A DNA stretch of 17,178 nucleotides from Lysinibacillus sp. (GTDB lineage: Bacteria > Bacillota > Bacilli > Bacillales_A > Planococcaceae), in NCBI GenBank assembly GCA_012735355.1, contig JAAYHP010000474.1:1-17178 (forward strand). Reading direction: 5' to 3'. Made by a program: the position numbers and the translations under genes. Position 1 is the stretch's first letter. Each line of letters opens with the position of its first letter. The notes below the pieces were generated by a model. The model had not been told where the DNA came from, ran no database searches, and saw only the letters and a list, made by a program, of their open reading frames with translations. Positions 6,626-14,482 of the stretch are shown here, in pieces.

Positions 6626-8602
6626 TTATTCAACGGGATACATTGTAGAAATGATTGCTGCTTGCCCTAAACTAATACAATTGTCACCCAACGGTATATC
6701 CTCTTCGAATAAAATTTGTATGTTTAAGCATAACAAGTCGATAATGTCTGATAATAATAGACTGTTTTGAAACACTCCTCCAGATAAAACGACCGAATCA
6801 ATTTCATATGTTTCGCAAAGTGAATGAATAGCAGTAACAACCCCTTGTGCCAAACTGCGATGAAATCCTCTTGCAATAATAGTTGGTGTTTGGCCATTCA
6901 TCTTTGAATGAATCATCTCTTCAAATAAAGGTCGATAATCTAATTGTTTACCTGTCCATGGAAATGGGTACACTTCTTTTATTGTAGAATCACTAGCAAG
7001 ATGTTCTAACCAAATAGCCGCTTCCCCTTCAAAAGAAATGGCACGGTGAAAACCTAATAATGCTGCAACTGCATCAAATAATCTTCCTACTGAAGTTGTT
7101 GGAAATGTGCGAATATTCTTTTCCCTAATTTTCAATGATTGAAAGAAGTGCTTTGGTAATTGTAATTGTTCCAGTAATTCTTTGTTGAAATCTCCAATAA
7201 ATCCTGCTAATGCTTGTAGAGGCATCGTTGCTGCAGCATCACCGCCAATTAGATCTGCATTTTTTAAATGTCCTTGTCGAGTAAATCCTTCTTTTACGCT
7301 TCCTACAAATATTTCTCCACCCCAAATTTCATCATTCTCGCCATATCCAGCTCCATCAAAAACGATTCCAACGACGCGCTCAGACAATTTATTTTTTGCA
7401 GCTAATATTGATGCAAGATGTGCTTTATGATGTTGAATGCCGATATGTTTATATCCTTGTAATTTTTCCGCATATTGACTAGTAAAGTAATGAGGGTGTA
7501 AATCATATCCGATAATTGTTTCGCTTAATGAGACTCCATGGATTTGTAAATACTCTTTAATTGTCCGTTCAAACTTTAACTGAGTATCATATTTTGTTAA
7601 ATCTCCAAGATGATGACTCATAATTACTTTCTGATCTTTTACTAGGGTAACCGTACTTTTCAAATCTGCACCGACAGTTAAAATTGGTCGAGATGATGGT
7701 AACATTATGTTTAGTGCATTGTTATAACCCCGTGACCTTCTAAAAGTTACTAACCCTAGTTTCGTCTGTTTTACTACTGTGTCATCAACACTGCGTTCAA
7801 TCGGACGCTCACCAATTAAAGTAGCACATTGGAAATCATCAACTAGTCTAGATAGTTGTTCTTCTTTATGAATCGTAGGTTCGCCAGGATAATTTGCACT
7901 TGTCATAATTAAATAACGCGGCGCACCATAATAAAATAGTAAATGTTGAAGCGCTGTATAAGGTAGCATAATTCCTAAATCAGTATTATTTGGAGCAACA
8001 ATTTCGTTGAGATCCCCCTTTGATTTAGCTAATAAAATAGGTCGCTTGTTCGATAATAATATTTGCTCTTCTGTTTTTGACAAATAAACAATCTCTTTTG
8101 CTGAATCTAAGTCTTTCACCATCATCGCGAAAGGCTTTCTTTGTCGGTTTAATTTGTCTCTTAACCGTTGGACCGATTCTTTATTGAAAGCATCACATAC
8201 TAAATGATAGCCACCATTGTTTTTAACAAGGATGATTTCACCATCATTCAATAGTTCTACTACGCGTTGAAACATCCTTTCGCCTTCATACCTTTTCCCC
8301 TTTTCATACAAATAATAGTTCGGACCACATTGCGGGCAACAATTTAATTCCGATTGAAACCTGCGATTTTGTGAATCTTCATATTCGCTTTTACAAGAAG
8401 GACACATTTCCCAATTTTCCATCGTTGAATTTGCACGTTGAAAAGGAATTTTTTTCATCAAAGAATATTTCGGTCCACACAAAGGACAACCTATATACGG
8501 ATATAAATATCTTCTATTACTAGGATCAAACAGTTCTATTAGACAATCTTCACAAATAGCGGTATCAGGTAAAAAGGATGGATTATTTTTGTCATTTGTC
8601 AT
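6626..8602 (-). CDS. hypF: Carbamoyltransferase HypF lacking the acylphosphatase domain
   Basis: HypF uses carbamoyl phosphate and ATP to carbamoylate the C-terminal Cys of HypE, the source of the CN ligands of [NiFe] hydrogenase. This protein has 658 residues, about 90-100 fewer than full-length HypF. It begins directly with the zinc-finger part (CxxC pairs at 17/20, 39/42, 67/70, 89/92). A YrdC-like domain follows (about 105-300, with TSANYPGEP near 234-242), then the Kae1-like domain with HHKAH (391-395), FDGAGYGEND (415-424) and SGGVFQN (607-613). The N-terminal acylphosphatase domain is absent. The start is firm: GAGGG precedes the ATG by seven bases, and only 61 bases separate it from hypE, too few to encode the missing domain. 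Other parts look intact, so carbamoyl transfer is probably retained. Confidence 0.92.
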   Translation of the reverse strand: MTNDKNNPSFLPDTAICEDCLIELFDPSNRRYLYPYIGCPLCGPKYSLMKKIPFQRANSTMENWEMCPSCKSEYEDSQNRRFQSELNCCPQCGPNYYLYEKGKRYEGERMFQRVVELLNDGEIILVKNNGGYHLVCDAFNKESVQRLRDKLNRQRKPFAMMVKDLDSAKEIVYLSKTEEQILLSNKRPILLAKSKGDLNEIVAPNNTDLGIMLPYTALQHLLFYYGAPRYLIMTSANYPGEPTIHKEEQLSRLVDDFQCATLIGERPIERSVDDTVVKQTKLGLVTFRRSRGYNNALNIMLPSSRPILTVGADLKSTVTLVKDQKVIMSHHLGDLTKYDTQLKFERTIKEYLQIHGVSLSETIIGYDLHPHYFTSQYAEKLQGYKHIGIQHHKAHLASILAAKNKLSERVVGIVFDGAGYGENDEIWGGEIFVGSVKEGFTRQGHLKNADLIGGDAAATMPLQALAGFIGDFNKELLEQLQLPKHFFQSLKIREKNIRTFPTTSVGRLFDAVAALLGFHRAISFEGEAAIWLEHLASDSTIKEVYPFPWTGKQLDYRPLFEEMIHSKMNGQTPTIIARGFHRSLAQGVVTAIHSLCETYEIDSVVLSGGVFQNSLLLSDIIDLLCLNIQILFEEDIPLGDNCISLGQAAIISTMYPVE

Positions 8603-8609
8603 TTAGTAT

Positions 8610-8615
8610 CCCTCT
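8610..8615 (-). promoter_or_regulatory. SD sequence fixing the short HypF start
   Basis: AGAGGG on the minus strand sits seven bases before ATG 8602. It supports a genuine start immediately before the zinc-finger region and argues against a longer HypF reading frame broken by a sequencing error. Confidence 0.6.
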
Positions 8616-8663
8616 TTAAGTGATGAAGTTTAATAGATTTTCCTAATGATTCTATATTTATTG

Positions 8664-9689
8664 TTAACAAATCCGTGGGAGGGGATCACCAACTAACATG
8701 TCTATCGCTCGTGTTCCTCCGTAGGAAGAGCGTGAAAGTACGATATGACGATCACTTTCCTGTACTTCACCGATGATTGTTGCCAGTTCTCCTCCTGGTA
8801 CCTCTTGAATTGCTTTTAATGCTTCTTCAGCATATTCTTCTGAAACAACTGCAATAAATTGGCCTTCATTCGCGATATGAAGCGGATCAAGTCCTAATAT
8901 TTCACAAGCGCCACGTACTTCTGGACGAACTTTAATTGCCTCCTCTTCAAGAACAATCGATACTTTTGCATCTCTAGCTAATTCATTTAATGCTGTTGCC
9001 ATTCCACCTCGAGTTGGATCACGCATCCATTTTAATCCTGGTGCTGCCACATCAATTAGCTTTTTAACAAAGGGCCATACCGAACGAGTATCTGACTTTA
9101 TATCAGCCTCTAAATCTAGTTCTCCCCGCGCTAAAAGAATCGTAATCCCGTGATCTCCAATCGGTCCTGAAAGGATTACTTTATCTCCTTGTTTGACACG
9201 CTTTGCACATAAATTTACTCTTGGATCCACAAGGCCAATACCAGCCGTTGTAATAAATAGTTGATCTGCTTTTTGATGTTCTACCACTTTTGTATCGCCA
9301 CCAACGATAGAAACGTTTGCCTTATTTGCTGCTTCACCCATCGCTTTTATTTCTTCCTCTAATATTGCCGTTTCAAGTCCAGCTTCGATAATTAGTGTTG
9401 AAACAATAGCTAGCGGTTTTGCGCCTCCCATTGCAAGGTCATTTACTGTCCCATTTATCGCTAACTCACCAATCGATCCGCCTGGAAATTTAAGAGGACT
9501 GACTACAAAACTGTCTGATGTAAAAGCAATTTTTGCATTTTCAGCTTGTACATATGCTGCATCGTTTAATTCGTTTACCTTTAAATAAGGTGCTACCAAT
9601 CCTTCGATTAATTTACGACTTGCTTTCCCTCCTGCACCATGGGATAGCTGAATAGTGGATTCTTTAAAAACAACTTTGTCATTTAGCAT
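8664..9689 (-). CDS. hypE: Hydrogenase maturation protein HypE
   Basis: HypE dehydrates the thiocarboxamide placed on its own C-terminal Cys by HypF, giving the thiocyanate that supplies cyanide to the active-site iron. The 341-residue protein belongs to the PurM/AIR synthetase-like ATPase family: LSHGAGGKASRKLI near the N-terminus, FTSDSFVVSPLKFPGGSIG, GGDTKVV, MRDPTRGGMATALNE and NEGQF are all visible. It ends in PRIC, with the essential terminal Cys341. I chose ATG 9689 because AAAAGGAG lies eight bases upstream; an upstream in-frame start at 9716 has no SD. It lies 42 bases after hypD and 61 before hypF, inside the operon. Confidence 0.95.
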   Translation of the reverse strand: MLNDKVVFKESTIQLSHGAGGKASRKLIEGLVAPYLKVNELNDAAYVQAENAKIAFTSDSFVVSPLKFPGGSIGELAINGTVNDLAMGGAKPLAIVSTLIIEAGLETAILEEEIKAMGEAANKANVSIVGGDTKVVEHQKADQLFITTAGIGLVDPRVNLCAKRVKQGDKVILSGPIGDHGITILLARGELDLEADIKSDTRSVWPFVKKLIDVAAPGLKWMRDPTRGGMATALNELARDAKVSIVLEEEAIKVRPEVRGACEILGLDPLHIANEGQFIAVVSEEYAEEALKAIQEVPGGELATIIGEVQESDRHIVLSRSSYGGTRAIDMLVGDPLPRIC

Positions 9690-9731
9690 GTCAACTGCTC
9701 CTTTTCTTAACAACAATTAAATTTATCTCGC

Positions 9732-10847
9732 TTAAAATGCGACCGATGAAAACATATGGTTATAGTAAGTTGCACACGCTCCTTCAGAAGAAACCATTAA
9801 AGCTCCAATTGGATTATCAGGAGTACATACTTTTCCAAATAGTTTACATTGATTAGGTTTGATAATTCCTTTTAACACTTCACCACATTGTGCATCTTTA
9901 TTCTCTTCGACAATGATTTTTTCAACATTAAAATAGACTTCTGCATCCCATTTTTCAAATTCCGGTCTTAGTTTTAATCCCGAATTTTGAATCGCCCCTA
10001 ATCCGCGCCATTCGAAAGCTGGTCGATCTTCGAATACTTGATTCATAATTTCTAGTGCGGAAACATTGCCCTTTTCTAAAACAACCCGCTTATATTGGTT
10101 TTCAACTTTTGCTTCTCCTCTTTTTAATTGTTTGATTAACATTAAGATGGACTGTAAAATATCCAATGGTTCGAAACCTGAAATTACGATTGGCTTCTTA
10201 TATTTTTTTGCGATAATTTCATATGGTTTTGCACCGATAATGACCGATGCATGGCCTGGTCCGATGAATCCATCAATTTTCATATTTGGTTGGTCTAAAA
10301 TAGATTGTAAAACTGGTACAATTTTCACGTGGTTTGAATAGACAAAAAAATTATCGATATTTAATTCTTTCGCATTTAATACTGTTATTGCTGTGGAAGG
10401 TGCAGTTGTTTCAAAGCCAATCGCAAACAAAATTACTTTTTTATCTGGATTTTTTATTGCAATATTTAATGCATCGAGCGGTGAATATATCATCCTAACA
10501 TCTGTACCGGTTGCTTTATAATTTAATGGTGAGCCAAACTTCCCAGGTACACGCATGACATCACCAAATGCTGTAAAAACAACATCTGAATTTTTTGCTG
10601 CAATCGTCAACACTTCATCGACTCGACCAGGTGGGAGTACACAAACTGGACATCCTGGCCCATGGATAAACTCAATATTTTTCGGCAATAATTTTTGTAA
10701 ACCAAAATGGAATATAGAATACGTATGTCCCCCACATGCTTCAATAATCCGAAAATGATCATTCGCATCAACAATCCGCTCAATTTCATCAAGGGTTTTT
10801 CTAATTAACTCCGGATTGCGAAACTCATCAATATATCGCATTTTCAA
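9732..10847 (-). CDS. hypD: Hydrogenase maturation protein HypD
   Basis: HypD carries a [4Fe-4S] cluster and works with HypC to assemble the Fe(CN)2CO unit. The protein has the family cysteines: EACGGHT (Cys38), GPGCPVC (Cys66, Cys69) and the C-terminal cluster set in QCGEVLKG, QCKLFGKVC and GACA. GFETTAPSTA and GPGHASVIIG are further family signatures. Length is about 370 residues, normal for HypD. Two starts are possible: TTG 10847, with GGAGGGGG five to eight bases upstream, or ATG 10841, which gives the usual MRYIDEF N-terminus but stands farther from the SD. I favour TTG on spacing. It follows hypC by about 40 bases. Confidence 0.95.
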   Translation of the reverse strand: MKMRYIDEFRNPELIRKTLDEIERIVDANDHFRIIEACGGHTYSIFHFGLQKLLPKNIEFIHGPGCPVCVLPPGRVDEVLTIAAKNSDVVFTAFGDVMRVPGKFGSPLNYKATGTDVRMIYSPLDALNIAIKNPDKKVILFAIGFETTAPSTAITVLNAKELNIDNFFVYSNHVKIVPVLQSILDQPNMKIDGFIGPGHASVIIGAKPYEIIAKKYKKPIVISGFEPLDILQSILMLIKQLKRGEAKVENQYKRVVLEKGNVSALEIMNQVFEDRPAFEWRGLGAIQNSGLKLRPEFEKWDAEVYFNVEKIIVEENKDAQCGEVLKGIIKPNQCKLFGKVCTPDNPIGALMVSSEGACATYYNHMFSSVAF

Positions 10848-10887
10848 TGGAACCCCCTCCAAAGATTTACGAAAAGTTTATTTTCAA

Positions 10888-11157
10888 CTATTCAAATTGA
10901 TATCCTCGTACTTCTTCTAACGCTTCCATATCTTCACCAATTTCTTGCAATAATTGCAGTTGCTCTTTTGCCTCTTTCTCACTAATTTTATTCATTGCGA
11001 AGCCAACATGAATTAACACCCAATCGTTTACATGAACACCTTCATTTTTTATTAAACTGATATTTACTTTACGTTTTACACCTGAAACGTCGATAATCGC
11101 ATATTGATTTTGATCATCAACCATTTCAACAATTTTCCCCGGAATCGCCAAACACAT
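10888..11157 (-). CDS. hypC: Hydrogenase maturation chaperone HypC
   Basis: HypC is a small OB-fold chaperone that carries the iron unit with HypD and delivers it to the large-subunit precursor. The 89-residue protein starts with the diagnostic MCLAIPGKI; Cys2 becomes the N-terminal functional Cys after Met removal. The conserved His in VLIHVGFAM is residue 50. The C-terminal third is a charged helix typical of the family. GGGGGG followed by ATAAAG precedes the ATG. The gene sits 21 bases after the NifU/Rieske-like gene and begins the hypCDEF block. It is probably specific for this hydrogenase, but that cannot be shown from sequence. Confidence 0.96.
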   Translation of the reverse strand: MCLAIPGKIVEMVDDQNQYAIIDVSGVKRKVNISLIKNEGVHVNDWVLIHVGFAMNKISEKEAKEQLQLLQEIGEDMEALEEVRGYQFE

Positions 11158-11178
11158 CTTTATCCCCCCATCATTTCG

Positions 11179-12042
11179 TTAATTGCCAGTTCTAATCCAC
11201 AATTTCTTATTTTCTAATCGGACTGGAAATGGCTCCAATTGAATATGCGGAACGGTTATACATTCCCCATTTGTCAAATCAAAGCGAAGTGTTTTATCAT
11301 GTCCGATTAAAAACATATTATCTACTTGTTCAACTGTCTCTTGTGAAAAAGGAATTCCCCGGTGTGGACATCGATTTCGATAAGCCATAATCTTGTTGTC
11401 TATAATAATTAACAACACATCAATATCGTTGATTGTAGTGTAGTAAGGTTTATTTTCATGTAAATCTTCTACATTTGGCCCTTCTCTCCAACCAGAATCA
11501 ATTAATTCATCTTCATCTACTTTTCTATTAAATGGCATATATCCTGGAGATAAATCGTTTACCATCTCGACTTTTTCTATTTCTGGAATTCGAGTTTTTA
11601 TTGCTTCTTCAACGCCATTTTTTAATGTAACTGCTGATAAGGAGCACCCAGAACAAGCTCCTTGAAGCCGAACATACACAACACTTCCTTCAATTTTTTC
11701 TAATTCAATATCTCCACCATGAGAATTTAAATAAGGTCGAATTTCTTCCATTACAGCTACGACCTTTGTATATAAGTTTTGTTTAATAATTCCATGCAAT
11801 AAAAGCATCGCATAGACAGAAGGATCTTCTACGGCCTCCAACATTAATCTTTTTCCTTCATCGGTTGTTCGTACTATTTTCACAAGTTTTCTAAGCGCTT
11901 CTTCATGGAACTCTTCAATCGCTTTCTTTAATTCCATTATTTTTTTCAATTGGTAGTCCGTAAAATCCATGTTTCTTATTTCTTGCAAAATTTGATCAAT
12001 TCGTTCTGTAAGGTACTCAACATTTTTCGATTGCGTGCCCAA
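11179..12042 (-). CDS. NifU-domain / degenerate Rieske-like fusion protein (HucE/HhyE-like)
   Basis: This 287-residue protein has three parts. A charged helical N-terminus spans about residues 1-75. A NifU C-terminal-type domain (about 90-165) contains CSGC (Cys130, Cys133), which in that family binds or transfers an Fe-S cluster. A Rieske-fold domain (about 195-285) contains CPHRG (Cys225, His227) and the late FDLTNGEC. The second Rieske CxxH is missing: between residues 226 and 260 there is no cysteine, only GHDK (His248). A normal [2Fe-2S] Rieske centre is therefore unlikely. NifU-Rieske fusions accompany mycobacterial high-affinity hydrogenases (HucE, HhyE), where they are needed for activity; an analogous electron-transfer or Fe-S delivery role is inferred. 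The start is TTG 12042 with SD GGGGGGTGA overlapping the stop of the preceding gene. Confidence 0.83.
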   Translation of the reverse strand: MGTQSKNVEYLTERIDQILQEIRNMDFTDYQLKKIMELKKAIEEFHEEALRKLVKIVRTTDEGKRLMLEAVEDPSVYAMLLLHGIIKQNLYTKVVAVMEEIRPYLNSHGGDIELEKIEGSVVYVRLQGACSGCSLSAVTLKNGVEEAIKTRIPEIEKVEMVNDLSPGYMPFNRKVDEDELIDSGWREGPNVEDLHENKPYYTTINDIDVLLIIIDNKIMAYRNRCPHRGIPFSQETVEQVDNMFLIGHDKTLRFDLTNGECITVPHIQLEPFPVRLENKKLWIRTGN

Positions 12043-12048
12043 TAGGCT

Positions 12049-12057
12049 TCACCCCCC
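12049..12057 (-). promoter_or_regulatory. SD sequence merged with the preceding stop codon
   Basis: GGGGGGTGA forms the last two Gly codons and the stop of the 124-residue protein gene. It is also the SD for the TTG start six bases later. Termination and reinitiation are therefore likely coupled for these two genes. Confidence 0.6.
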
Positions 12058-12423
12058 AAAAGCTAAATGCTGTTCGAGCACTTCCTCTGCTTTTTGTTTT
12101 AATAGTTGTCCAAACACTTCCTTCGCCATTTTCTCTACGATTTCTTCCACCGTTAACTCTTGTTGTAAAATCGGTTGTAGATTGTACCGCCTTTTTGCTA
12201 GTGCTTGTAAAATAAAACATGAACCTTCAGGATTATCGAATAAAAATTCTTCAAAAAATGCATCGATGAACTTTTCTAACCATACCCCGTTACCATAAGG
12301 GTCTGTATGTAAAAGCTCCAAAGCGTTTTTCGCTCCTTCACAGCGTTGAATAACTCGCTCTACAAATCGCTCTGTTGCAATTTGCAAAATTGTATTAAAA
12401 TATTGTTTTTCATAATCCTTCAC
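12049..12423 (-). CDS. Small helical protein of unknown function in the hydrogenase operon
   Basis: This 124-residue protein is predicted to be almost entirely alpha-helical and strongly acidic and amphipathic, with a hydrophobic central patch around FIDAFFEEFLFDNPEG (about 52-67) and a charged C-terminal helix rich in Glu and Lys. It has two cysteines (in RCEGAKN and GSCFILQ) but no recognisable metal motif and no signal peptide. It starts with GTG 12423, six bases after GGGGGG, and lies between the helical-repeat protein and the NifU/Rieske-like protein genes. I do not recognise the family. Its position suggests a factor for assembly or electron transfer of this hydrogenase, possibly a partner of either neighbour. 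Confidence 0.75.
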   Translation of the reverse strand: MKDYEKQYFNTILQIATERFVERVIQRCEGAKNALELLHTDPYGNGVWLEKFIDAFFEEFLFDNPEGSCFILQALAKRRYNLQPILQQELTVEEIVEKMAKEVFGQLLKQKAEEVLEQHLAFGG

Positions 12424-12436
12424 CAGTTTCCCCCCA

Positions 12437-13648
12437 CTATTGCTTGGACAGTTCTTCTTGTTTCATTTTAATTTCAAGCAACATATCTTCTACTACTTTT
12501 ATAGACTCTCTATCTCCTAGTTCTTCAAAAATTTGCTTCGCTTCATTTAATTTCGGTACCGCGCTAGAAAATGCACCTAGATGGGAAAGTGCTGTACCTT
12601 GATTCGCAATGAGTCGCGCATAGCCATGGGGATCCGATTCCTTTGTTCGTACTTTTAGCACATCTTCATATAGAGCTACCGCTTCCCATAAGTTGTCTTC
12701 AATATGAGAAGATTTAGCATATTGCAATGCATTTGCTAAATTAATTGTTGCACTGCACCATAAATCTGTATGGTTTTCTTTATTTAAAAAGCGCAAAGCT
12801 TCCCTAAGGGATTGAATTGCCATCGCACTTTTTAAATGGTAGTTATGTGCATTTGGTGGCATCGCTAAATAGGCTAATGCTAAGTTCATATGAACCATTG
12901 CATATGCTTCAGGATAATTATCTTTCCGGTATGTTTTTAACGCTTTGTTATAACATTTGATAGCTTCTAAATAATAAGCATTATTTTTATCTGCTAATTC
13001 TTGATATGCTGTTCCTAATTGAAAGGTAAGTTCTGCACGCATATCTTCAAAGGATGAATGTTCCGTTAGTGACAAAGCGGTTTTATATAAATCTACTAAC
13101 TCATTATCTATCATGCCAATTGATTGTTTCGTTGCCGCCACTTCACTTAGCAATCTTGCTGAAAAAATTGGAGAAATCCCTTTGACTATTTGAGCAGCTT
13201 CTTGAAGCAATTGAATACCTTTCATCCAGTTATCTTTTTGAAATGCATCATAAGCATGTGTCGCTAAAATGAAGGCTCTAATTTCATCAGAAGTAATATC
13301 GTTATAACGGGGAGGTTCTTGCTTCATATTTAAACGCCATGCTACTGCATCTAAAAGTAATAACAAATCTCCTTCCACCATTGATTTTGCCTTCATGTAA
13401 TGTTGTTCTTCCGGATATAAAATGAAGCGATTAAAATAGCCTTCTTTCGTGTCAGGTAATAATTCCTCAACCCGTTCAACAGGTTCTCCTTCAATAGCTG
13501 CTAAAAAAAATTGCCATTCTTTCGGACAAGGTTTAGGTATAAAACCTTGTAATAAAGAAGGCATAATGGTATCCGCATTGTGTATAGGCGGTAACAAAAA
13601 GAAACCTGCTGTACCTGGAAATACACCGATTGGCTGACGTTTCAACAT
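12437..13648 (-). CDS. Tetratricopeptide-type helical-repeat protein in the hydrogenase operon
   Basis: This 403-residue soluble protein has a distinct N-terminal region (about 1-100), containing the Gly/Pro-rich GVFPGTAGFFLLPP and two aromatic-rich segments. It is followed by a run of TPR-like helical pairs from about 140 to 395, for example AEL.FQLGTAYQELADKN, YAMVHMNLALAYLAMP, WCSATINLANALQYAKSS and YARLIANQGTALSHLGAF. Such repeats normally act as protein-binding scaffolds. There is no signal peptide, so it should be cytoplasmic. ATG 13648 follows GGGGGGAG at a spacing of six bases. As a repeat protein next to the protease and NifU/Rieske-like genes, it may hold the large-subunit precursor or organise assembly; that role is inferred. 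Confidence 0.82.
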   Translation of the reverse strand: MLKRQPIGVFPGTAGFFLLPPIHNADTIMPSLLQGFIPKPCPKEWQFFLAAIEGEPVERVEELLPDTKEGYFNRFILYPEEQHYMKAKSMVEGDLLLLLDAVAWRLNMKQEPPRYNDITSDEIRAFILATHAYDAFQKDNWMKGIQLLQEAAQIVKGISPIFSARLLSEVAATKQSIGMIDNELVDLYKTALSLTEHSSFEDMRAELTFQLGTAYQELADKNNAYYLEAIKCYNKALKTYRKDNYPEAYAMVHMNLALAYLAMPPNAHNYHLKSAMAIQSLREALRFLNKENHTDLWCSATINLANALQYAKSSHIEDNLWEAVALYEDVLKVRTKESDPHGYARLIANQGTALSHLGAFSSAVPKLNEAKQIFEELGDRESIKVVEDMLLEIKMKQEELSKQ

Positions 13649-13686
13649 GTACTACTCCCCCCTTACATCATTTCTCTTTTGAAAGA

Positions 13687-13989
13687 CTACAAAACTTTTC
13701 TTTCTTTTAAATAGAGTGGAATACGAAGAGCCAATGCTTTTTCATCCCATTGGACATCCCTTTGTCCATAATCTACATCATCCGGTAAAAATTCTGCTAT
13801 TAAAACCGAACGATCCCCCTTAGCATTGCGATATTTTAATATTAATCCACCAGCTCCCACGTAATTCACCGGCATGATGAGCAAATCTTGTCCTTGCAAC
13901 ATTGCAATGATTGCACCCGTCGTAAAATATCGTTGTGCAATTTCTGAAGGGATTTGTAAATAGCCTGACTCAGTAATTTGACACTTCAA
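13687..13989 (-). CDS. Small hydrogenase-operon protein, possible AbrB-like N-terminal fold
   Basis: This protein has about 100 residues. Its N-terminal half (ESGYLQIPSEIAQRYF...GQDLLIMPV) resembles the strand-helix-strand pattern of swapped-hairpin AbrB/MazE domains. The second half contains GGLILKYRNAKGDRSVLIAE and LRIPLYLKER. It has one cysteine and no membrane segment. I chose TTG 13989, placed five bases after AGGTGA; GTG 13998 is the alternative but has no SD. Either start lies inside the 3' end of the protease gene, a 20-29 base overlap that implies coupled translation. I do not recognise a characterised family. The tight link to the protease gene suggests a role in large-subunit processing or its regulation. 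Confidence 0.72.
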   Translation of the reverse strand: MKCQITESGYLQIPSEIAQRYFTTGAIIAMLQGQDLLIMPVNYVGAGGLILKYRNAKGDRSVLIAEFLPDDVDYGQRDVQWDEKALALRIPLYLKERKVL

Positions 13990-14446
13990 TTTCTTCACCT
14001 GAAACTTTACGAATGATTTTTTTAGCTAACTTATTCACGCTTTCTTCCACTTTTGGTGTAAGCCCTGTACCATAAGATAAATCTTGGGCTTCAATTAAGT
14101 AGACGGTTACTTTTTTTGGAAACTCATTTTTCAATAGCCATCGCCCCATGGCAATTGCGTGATCCCAACGAAAGTCATGCATGTTTATATTTTCTAACGG
14201 TATTGCTTCTACCTCTTCCCCGGGTATTTCAAATACGGTCCCCGGTTCCGCTCCCGTTGTACAAGCATCAATAATAATTAATTCTTCAGCTTGTCCGATT
14301 TGAAATATGACATCCATTCCTGCCGTTCCGCCATCTGCTAAACGAACATTCGAAGGAACACCTAAATCCCATAACTTTCGTATTAAAATAGGACCAGCAC
14401 CATCATCTTTTCGAATTAAATTCCCACAGCCTATAATTGTTATCAT
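13970..14446 (-). CDS. hupD: Hydrogenase large-subunit maturation endopeptidase (HupD/HybD family)
   Basis: This protease removes the C-terminal tail of the large subunit once nickel is in place, which locks the active site. The 158-residue protein opens with GCGNLIRKDDGAG (about 6-18), the family signature. It also has an Asp in IIIDA (Asp60) and His90 in NMHDF, which correspond to the nickel-sensing Glu/Asp and His ligands of HybD. LADGGTAGMD and SYGTGLTPKV are further matches. I chose ATG 14446, five bases after GGGGG; the upstream ATG 14458 contains that SD within its reading frame. Its substrate should be the large subunit encoded just upstream, which retains an uncleaved tail of 18 residues. 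Confidence 0.92.
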   Translation of the reverse strand: MITIIGCGNLIRKDDGAGPILIRKLWDLGVPSNVRLADGGTAGMDVIFQIGQAEELIIIDACTTGAEPGTVFEIPGEEVEAIPLENINMHDFRWDHAIAMGRWLLKNEFPKKVTVYLIEAQDLSYGTGLTPKVEESVNKLAKKIIRKVSGEEIEVSNY

Positions 14447-14482
14447 GTTGTCCCCCATTAGAAAAAACTTTTATTGAATAAA

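Noticed and set aside
6606..6633. Binding-protein start at TTG 6633 overlapping hypF
   Set aside because: No SD precedes it, whereas GTG 6606 has AAAGGTGAT at proper spacing and gives a standard lipoprotein signal.
12017..12298. Open frames on both strands over the 124-residue gene
   Set aside because: They are out-of-frame shadows; the GTG-started frame has an SD and couples to its neighbour.
14446..14458. Protease start at ATG 14458
   Set aside because: The codons MGDN contain the GGGGG SD for ATG 14446, which gives the usual MITIIGCGN N-terminus.
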